Part shown: positions 57,268-64,000 of the stretch, piece after piece
How the letters are laid out: every line of letters starts with the position of its first letter
Numbering within the stretch: the first letter of the stretch is position 1
NCBI GenBank assembly: GCA_015680685.1
Contig: MNCI01030941.1
Coordinates: 1 to 64,000, forward strand
Direction of reading: 5' to 3'
DNA: 64,000 nucleotides
Source: Gnetum montanum
Lineage: Eukaryota > Streptophyta > Gnetopsida > Gnetales > Gnetaceae
Made by a program: the position numbers and the translations under genes
Notes under the pieces: generated by a model
Databases searched by the model: none
Told to the model about the DNA's origin: nothing
Seen by the model: the letters and a program-made list of their open reading frames with translations, nothing else

Positions 57268-58100
57268 ATGCCTCTTCTACACGACTACGATAATGCCACA
57301 TCTAGTGAGGCAATTCATTGGAGAACCAACAAATTATATGACAATGAAGATTGGAGTACGCAATCTAAGGTGGGGGTTTCTTATAAACATAAATGAAGGC
57401 AACATCATCCTAAAGCATGAAAGCATAACTTACTCAATGACAATGAACCCCTACTGGCCACTACAAGCCTAGCACAAATACAACAAGTTGTTCGAATCTC
57501 CCATAGGCATCGTAAAGAGATCCACCTGCCGAAGCTCAATTTAAACAACTTTTTCAATTTCTTAGGAGGCTATGACTTAGTTCCACAACAACATTTACAA
57601 GCCTTCTATGATGCCTATGCATGGAACAACATTGATAAGGGTTGGCAAAAACTCAAGCTCTTTCCTATGACACTCATTGGCCAAGCAAAAGCATGGTATA
57701 GATCATTAAAACCAAATTCAATATGATGTTGGCAAACAATGGTAGAACTCTTTAACGAAAGATATCAAACTTACGCAAGAGTGTCAGCCTTGAGGAAACA
57801 ATTTCAAGAGTAGAAACAAGCACAACATGAACCCTTGGAAATGGCCTTAAAAAGATATTATGCACTATTAAACAACTATCCAGGCCATGAGTTCTCCGAG
57901 GAAAGGCTAATGTACCATATCATTGATGGGCTTCGTGATGAAACAAGAGAGACCCTAGGGATGTACACCCAAGGTCAACTATACGAACTATGAATCCATC
58001 AATTCCAAGAGCTTATTAAGCAGGTAGCAAAAGAAGAAGGAGAAATGGCTAGATGGGAGAGTGTGAAAAACATCAATAGGACCAAAATCTCAAGTTAACA
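57268..58100 (+). pseudogene. gag: TE-I gag, capsid part
   Basis: ATG 57268 gives MPLLHDYDNATSSEAIHW. The capsid domain is well preserved: PKLNLNNFFNFLGGYDLVPQ, QHLQAFYDAYAWNNIDKGWQ, KLKLFPMTLIGQAKAWYRSL, FNERYQTYARVSALRKQF, YHIIDGLRDETRETLGMYTQ and LIKQVAKEEGEMARWESV. This is the retrotransposon gag fold that builds the particle. Few stops remain (57395-57425, 57723, 57811, 57992), fewer than in TE-C and TE-E, suggesting a younger or more constrained copy. Confidence 0.8.
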
Positions 58101-59140
58101 GAGGTCCATAATCACAAAAAGGATAAATCAACCTATCTCAAGGAGGAAGAACCATCTTTGCTAATACAACAATCATTAGATGAAATCGAGGAAAAGATCA
58201 ATAAGATGCCAGAATGGATGCATACAAAGTGTGAAGAATATATCAATATTATTGGAGATAGAGTTTTGACAACCCAAGAAGTAGGATAAAATATCATTAG
58301 ACAATCAGAAAGAAGGGATGAAAAAAATATCAGCTCAATTTCCAACCATATGTATGAATGCAACATTTGTCTGTATGATCACCCCAAGGGCCAATGCCCA
58401 ATCTTGTTACATTTTTATGGGCATTGGGGAAGCACGTTACACCTAGAGTTTATACAGAGATTCTGTGTTTGATCATAGTAGCAACAATCCCAGTCATGGG
58501 GGAGGCCATCCCTAAACTGGAGACACCCTTCATATCATCCAAATCTAAATGTTTATCTAGTCCAACATCCTATTTCCCCAACTGGGTCAACATACTCTAT
58601 CTCGCAGCATTATCATTCTCCTCAATACTATCAGCCCATGTCCTCAACACACCCACCACCTTGTGGACCTTACACTTCTCCTAAATTTCAACATTCTTAT
58701 CCTTTCCCTCCATCTACATTGCCACCAACTATTCCTGAAGTGTCTGCATCACAGCAACAACCCACGAACGTTACTTATGCTACTATTGCCAACAACAATG
58801 AGAGACCTCCTCAACATCAGAGATGTCCCTTCTTTAGACATGACCATAAGAAGGGACAACACAATTCCAAGGCCACTGCATTCTCCAACTTAGCACAAGT
58901 CCAACACTATTGTGCATCCTTCTCCTCAAACCCAATGCCTCGTGTCACCTCATTAGGGCCACCAATTAACACTCCAACAACCATATGGCCCAATGTATAT
59001 AGCCATGAAAGGTGACATCCCGATCCTTGCATACCATCTTATGGTCTCAATAATCATAGTGGGTCAACTCTTTACCCAGGAACCACATCTTATGAATTTC
59101 CCCACTATGCTTACTATAATTAGGTGTGTGAACCCCAATG
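58100..59140 (+). pseudogene. gag: TE-I gag, nucleocapsid-like C-terminal part
   Basis: Continues gag in a shifted frame: EEPSLLIQQSLDEIEEKINK (helical), YECNICLYDHPKGQCPILLH with a C-x2-C-x3-H-x4-C knuckle-like motif (58345-58400), then a long Pro/Ser/Gln-rich frame (58638-59015, 125 codons, PPPCGPYTSP, STLPPTIPEV). It stops near 59130. PR should follow but does not. Confidence 0.65.
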
Positions 59141-60620
59141 AGGTAAGTATGACCAAGTTTTGATATTTTCAACATGCAAGGATCCTCATCTTTCATTTAT
59201 TAATCCTTTCCATGCTTAATCGTTTAGTTATGGGGGATATCCCCCATTCTAATAACAAGCAAGATTAATAAATATTTTTTATTTTCTTTAATTTTACAAC
59301 TTTTTGTTTTCCAGTTTTTCAATTTCTTTTTTGTTACTTTTTTGTCATTTTTTCTTTTTATCTTTTTATAAGTAATCTCATCTACGAATAAAACACTCAT
59401 GTGGCTCATTGGTTGAAGTGTGTTCTATGTTATTGAGTCTCAAGTGATCAATTATTTGGACACTGAGCCCATTACACCCACTCATCCATTCTATAAATAA
59501 GAGGTTCTATTCGAGGATACAGTGATATTCTTGACATTCTTATAACTTAAAATTAATTTTGTATTCATTGTACCCAAAATAAAGAAGGATGGACCAAGAG
59601 GGAATTATTAGGATGTAACATCAAGGGGACTTGCAAATTCTCTTTGGTGACGTCTATGAGAGTTATCATACAATGTGGTTGTACTAAGATCCTTGTAGAT
59701 CTAACGCAAAATGGGAGTAAGAGTAATTAAAAGGTACTCAAAAATCCAATGTTGTTCTAGGGGGTCTCACTAGAAAGACATGCACCCATGCCTGAGCGTT
59801 GGTGGCTTCTCTAGATTTAGGAATCAGAAAAAAGAGAGAGAGAGAAGAAAAAGTGCCACAAAGCAAAAATCACTACTCCCTTGAACAAAATGCCAAGTGA
59901 TCGTACGCCTTGTTGTTCTGGTACTCTCATAGTCGCTCATCATAGGATGAAATAATGTAATGTTACTGATTAGAGAAATGGACTTGGTCCTAATCTTGGA
60001 ACGATGGGTTAATGACACATTAATAATGCTTTACACATAGGATTCATTGTGCCCTGGGTTAGTTACCTCATGTTCCAATCTCTACAATCCCTTCTACAAT
60101 CCATCTCATCTCACTATTCATGTAATTATAGCTCGTGTCTCATATAGCGTAGAATTTTTACCTCATTCTAGTGATACTTACATGTATTTGTTTTGTGGAA
60201 CCAGTGTGGATTACATTTAACCCTTCTAGTACCTACGAACATTTTTAAGTGTGGTTATGCAAGGGCATTATAGGTTGGAACTTGCTTTGGGGAGGACCCA
60301 CTTGCGTAATTTTTGTAATTTGCACTCATAACACATCTTCCACACATCATCTATTACCCTCAATGCATTGTCAACGATATTATTTCCCTTATTACTATTC
60401 CTTTGATTCAAACGTTCCTATGAACCATCACATAGCCTTTTTCTCCCCCTTACCATCCAAGGTCCTTATTGATAAATTCCACACCATAATAATTTTTGTG
60501 CCTTCAGAACTAGTTCAATTACCCTGGAACCATTTAACACTCATCCAAATGTCCTTAGTTTACATCATTTAATTTCAAAAAAATATTAAAAATTTGGTAC
60601 ATTCTATAAAGTTCCCTAAG
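59140..60620 (+). other. TE-I non-coding stretch in place of pol
   Basis: No pol motif in any frame. 60190-60330 aligns with TE-C 11500-11620 (GGGGAGGACCCACTTGC), which lies after pol in TE-C. The sequence thus jumps from gag to the post-pol region. A T-rich tract lies at 59265-59370, and a GGGGGATATCCCCC palindrome is at 59232-59245. Confidence 0.55.
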
Positions 60621-60630
60621 ATCGATAGGC

Positions 60631-60690
60631 CGCGATATTGCATCTACGCTATCGCAGACACGATATTGTGTCCCAAAAATATATATATAT
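60631..60690 (+). promoter_or_regulatory. Internal promoter of the TE-I extra ORF
   Basis: A TATATATAT box (60680-60690) preceded by GCGATATTGC (60632-60641) and CACGATATTGTG (60659-60670), near-palindromes sharing CGCGATAT with the U3 palindrome at 56354-56361. Confidence 0.5.
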
Positions 60691-60928
60691 GTGACCCCCT
60701 GTGCTAATCAACATCATTTGCAACTATTCATGTGGGGGAAGCTTTGGAAATTTCTCTCTACGACTCGTGATTGCACACCCCTTGCTTTCATATCCATATC
60801 TCGCTCACTAGTACTTTGATTTTCATTCCGTTTGAACCTACTTGAACTTGGAGTGTTCAGCTTAGTCGTGAGGGAGGGGCACATGCCGAATAGTACATAA
60901 ATTTTTTGAAATTCATCAACACCCAAAG

Positions 60929-61182
60929 GAAATTATTAAGGGTAATTAGTTATAAAATTAAAGATAAATGTGCCAAAAACAGTTTCATCTCCTTAGTTAT
61001 ACTGCGAAACTAGATTTGGAAACCACCTAAGCAAAGAGGATTAAATATTATAATCTTTCAAGGAAATTTTCTCCTAATAATTAATGTCACACGGAGATAA
61101 AAAAAATTCATTAAGGCAAGCAGTAAGGTATAACCTGACTTTGATAATAACCTTACTAACGATTGGCCCTGTGTGATTGCAG
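60929..61182 (+). other. Predicted 5'-UTR intron of the TE-I extra ORF (donor decayed)
   Basis: Acceptor GATTGCAG ends at 61182, directly before the ATG; the branch-like TTACTAAC is at 61153-61160. Aligning with TE-C places the donor at CCCAAAG|GA (60929), where TE-C has AAACAAAG|GT, so GT has become GA. An alternative donor GTAATT is at 60942. Confidence 0.5.
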
Positions 61183-64000
61183 ATGTCCTCGAAACGCGGA
61201 CAACAGGAAGGTCTTGCTCAAGGTGGGATCATGCAACCTAGGAGAGGTGAAGGACAAGTTCCTACCAAACAACATGTAGAGTAGGAAGAATAATCATTTA
61301 GCATACACCAAGAAGACCCCACCACTGTACAATCAAGGCAGGTGGAAGGAGAAGTTGTTGCAGCATTTGAACAGGGACGACATCTCACGTTGCCCTAGGA
61401 TTGTGTTCAGGCCATCCATGAAAGGTCCATATTTACTACAGTGATCATGGAATTAAACTTTGGACCTTTCATAGAATTTTCTTTGGAGGCCATTAGGGAT
61501 CACCTCAAAGGATCCCCATTATGGCCTACCCTCTATGAAAGTGGTGCTTGGTACTTAGGGGAAACGTACCAATTTTGGCACAATAAATAACAAGGCACCA
61601 TGGTTAACATTTGTGGTGTGACTGCTGATTTCTCTATTCAAGCCATTTTGAAAGTATTAAACCTTTCGAATATAGGGCCAAAGGTTGCTCAGTTGACTAC
61701 CCACTCAGACCCTGATGCACGAAGAGTTTGGTTAGATAGGACGTACGGCAAGGAAGATAAGACCTTTGGGGAGTTGATGACGAAAAAGAGGATTTATTTC
61801 AAAATAGGGACTTATCACATCTTCCCCACAAAAGGTTTAAAAAGAATTTCAACATATTTAGCAGGAGGATGTGTAGTGTTAATGGGAAAGGTTAATGCTA
61901 ACCTACCTCATCTATATTTTACGAAGATGCTGAGGCCATTTGAAGAACGGAAGATAGGGAAGTTTGCATTGCCATTCCCTTGTCTTATTAGGAAGCTATG
62001 CAGACATGCTTCCATTAGAGGATACATCAATGATGTCCTTCAAAAACCCCAAAATGCTTCATATGCCAAACTGCTAAAGCCACCAGCGGCAAGGAAAATC
62101 ACTGGTGAGACGCTAGGCCGAAACAAGAAAAAGAACAAATGGCAGGGCCAACTGGAACTCAACTTGTAGGACCTAGCTAACATCTAAGCATGAGACCCAA
62201 TCAACAATAAGAAGCAGGGCCTAGCAAGGGCCAGCAAGATCAACCACCACCATCGCCACAAGATTACAGACCGTTGATGAGCCATCTCAGGGCCATCGCT
62301 GAGACGATTAGTTGGGGAAGTCGTGATGATGCAAATCTCTTCTACATCATCGATGATGCTTTATAGGCTATGGTTTCTATGGATCACATGCAGGATGAAG
62401 TGTCCATTTAGAAATGAGGAGAAGAGAGCACTTGGTCACAACAGATTTCAAGGAATGCTGCATATTTTTAGGTGTAGTTGGAAACTAGTGAAGGGGCCAC
62501 GGTGGTGGTCATGCAGCACCAGGATGTAGCAAGAGACACAGAAGTGGTAACAGACCACATTAAAAAATCATTCAATGTGCCTATTCTACCACCAAAAGAT
62601 CTTACAAGAGCACGGGATGCTCAAACTCTAGCCGGTACCTCAATGACTCCTGCAAAACATGAAGATGTACTTGACTAATTGCTACAAATAAGACAGGTAA
62701 TGACATCCTTATTTGACATCCCATAGGATGTTACAACAATACAATCAAACCTCATTTCCACTAAGAAGAAGCTAGTCTTGATGAAGATGAGGGCCGAGCA
62801 TGCTCAAGTAGAAGTGCAATGATTGCAAGAAAGGCTTCTGACCCTACAAGAAGCATAGCGGGATCCTTCTCAATTCATTCCCACAAACTAGCTGGACACT
62901 TTCAGAACTGAGCAACTTACTAAACTATTGAAAGAGAATAAAAGGATGGCAGAAGAAAAAGAGAAGGCTATTTGGGATGCCTCTATGGCACAAGTGCAAA
63001 CTTACATGCACACCAAGGCACTCAAAGCCTTACAAGAGTAGAACAAATAACTTGTTGCTAACAACCTTTGATTGACCTCTGTGGAGAAACAAAAGAATAT
63101 TTTCCAAGAACATTTTCAATAGTTGCGAGAACAACTAATCAGGGTCAACCAGGACATGAACCATTTAGTCAGGGAAAATTGGACCCTCTCAATGGAGGAG
63201 GTATGCACCATCCTTCAGAAAATGGCCAGTGAAATAAGTGCATGGTAGAATGAGGCTAAAAGATATGAGAAACTAAAGGAGCATTTCTAGGACTAGGTGG
63301 GGATGTATAGACAAATCATTGAGAAGGAGATCCATATGGCCAAGGCCCACATCAATGCTCTCAGTGCACAACACACTAATTGGTGGGCCATATTTGACAC
63401 ATATGCATTTGTCCACCAGGTGGAAGTTAAGAGCTAGGACCTGCAGATCTAGGACCTTACAGAGTACATGGAGTTGGCAAACCTACAATATGCCAACCTT
63501 GCCATGTTAACAATAGGGTTCTCGAGAACAAAGCTTGAGCAACAGGTAGCCACCACCTACGTCAAATGTGAAATAGAATTTGTAGAACGCAAGAAAACAT
63601 TGCAAAAATTGGAGGTTGCAAATTCTAAACTCGAGGTGGTTAAAGCAAGCTACCAGGGACAGAAAGGTATCACAATAGACTTGGCTCAATGGCTTAAATA
63701 TTTTCAAGAATACAGAGACAAATCCAAAGCCTATGAGGAGGAACGGTGGGTGTTTGTGACTTGATATGTCAAAGAAAATAAAATGTTTCCGCAACTACCA
63801 TGTCCATGGGAGGTGTTGACTCCATCAAACATTAGAATATTAGCATGGACAGCATAGGATCCCTAAACTAAAGAGGAGAAACTCCAGGCCATACTTTGAC
63901 ACCATCAAATCCCAAGACCTAGAGCACAAAACAAGGGAAAGGCACCCATGGTGGAGCCACTACCACCAGGAACTACATGAGTTTCACCCAATTTTGTAGT
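61183..64000 (+). pseudogene. TE-I extra ORF in env-like position: globular domain plus coiled coil
   Basis: Starts MSSKRGQQEGLAQGG and runs to the window end, with one frameshift between about 62170 and 62480 and scattered stops. Residues 1-80 are basic and polar. About residues 85-310 form a globular domain containing LWPTLYESGAWYLGETYQFW, MVNICGVTADFSIQAILKVL and RIYFKIGTYHIFPTKGLKRI; 189 codons (61600-62169) are fully open. A basic GRNKKKNKWQ ends this domain. From about 62700 on the frame is Glu/Lys/Gln-rich with coiled-coil character (MAEEKEKAIWDASMAQVQ, SMEEVCTILQKMASEISAW, LEQQVATTYVKCEIEFVERK). A conserved PQLPCPWEV motif lies near 63800. No signal peptide or membrane helix is visible. 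It aligns with TE-C 7785-10675. Function unknown; a relation to Athila ORF1/plant-transposon proteins is possible but unproven. Confidence 0.75.

Larger units (their letters stand above)
56304..64000 (+). mobile_element. TE-I: Athila-like non-autonomous element (continues past the window)
   Basis: Plus-strand element inserted in the TE-H LTR (flank 56299-56303 acaac). LTR, PBS, gag, a non-coding stretch, an internal promoter, an intron and the extra ORF are present in that order, but no PR, RT or INT lies between gag and the extra ORF. LTR ends, PBS, gag and ORF are all homologous to TE-C. The 3' LTR is not in view. Confidence 0.75.

Noticed and set aside
61183-64000. Extra ORF as a retroviral envelope protein
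   Set aside because: It lies in the env-like position, but no signal peptide, membrane helix or cleavage motif is visible, and the coiled-coil content differs from a typical fusion protein layout.

Overview
This window is plant nuclear DNA made almost wholly of old, nested LTR retrotransposons. I see no host gene, tRNA, rRNA or CRISPR array. The evidence is Ty3/gypsy gag, protease (PR), reverse transcriptase (RT), RNase H and integrase (INT) remnants, LTRs with TG..CA ends, primer-binding sites (PBS) of plant type, and plant-type splice and TATA signals. Nearly every reading frame carries stops and frameshifts, many readable as C-to-T changes (CAG/CAA to stop), and paired LTRs differ by roughly 10-15% by eye. 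A large, slowly turning-over genome such as a gymnosperm fits, but that is inference; the species cannot be read from the window.

Layout, with names used only here. TE-A (minus, 1-4880): Tat-like gag, LTR and 3' module. TE-B (minus, 4880-6717 plus 19021-about 20800): an element with chromovirus-like gag and no pol, split by TE-C. TE-C (minus, 6718-19020): full-length 12.3-kb Athila-like element with 917-bp LTRs, tRNA-Asp-type PBS, gag, PR, RT stub, INT and a long extra ORF between pol and the 3' LTR. TE-D (plus, 21043-about 23880): chromovirus-like LTR, PBS, gag and PR, truncated. TE-E (minus, about 23885-31672): second Athila-like copy with 5' LTR, PBS, gag, PR, RT, RNase H and INT, lacking its 3' end. 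TE-F (plus, 31673-38352) and TE-G (plus, from 38353): Tat-like non-autonomous elements with gag-PR, a tandem-repeat spacer and no pol. 47028-49560 is a gap-ridden set of LTR pieces in both orientations. TE-H (plus, 49560-56303): the pol-bearing relative, with RT, two RNase H domains and INT. TE-I (plus, 56304 to the window end): third Athila-like copy with LTR, PBS and gag, no pol, and the same extra ORF as TE-C.

The most interesting system is the extra ORF shared by TE-C and TE-I. It sits in the env-like position of Athila elements, encodes about 900 residues (a globular N-terminal domain, then coiled coil and a conserved C-terminal motif), and is preceded in both copies by its own TATA box and a 5'-UTR intron ending at the ATG. 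In each copy the short motifs upstream of this internal promoter resemble those in the U3 of the same copy's LTR, while the motifs differ between copies. The Tat-like elements show a parallel pattern: about 190-bp tandem arrays between PR and pol whose palindromic motif varies by element and resembles words in the LTR. This recalls sequence-specific anti-silencing systems such as VANC of Arabidopsis VANDAL transposons; the link is a hypothesis.

The sequence has a 146-base N gap (47028-47173) and single Ns at 11858 and 48326, and at least two of these mark suspect joins.
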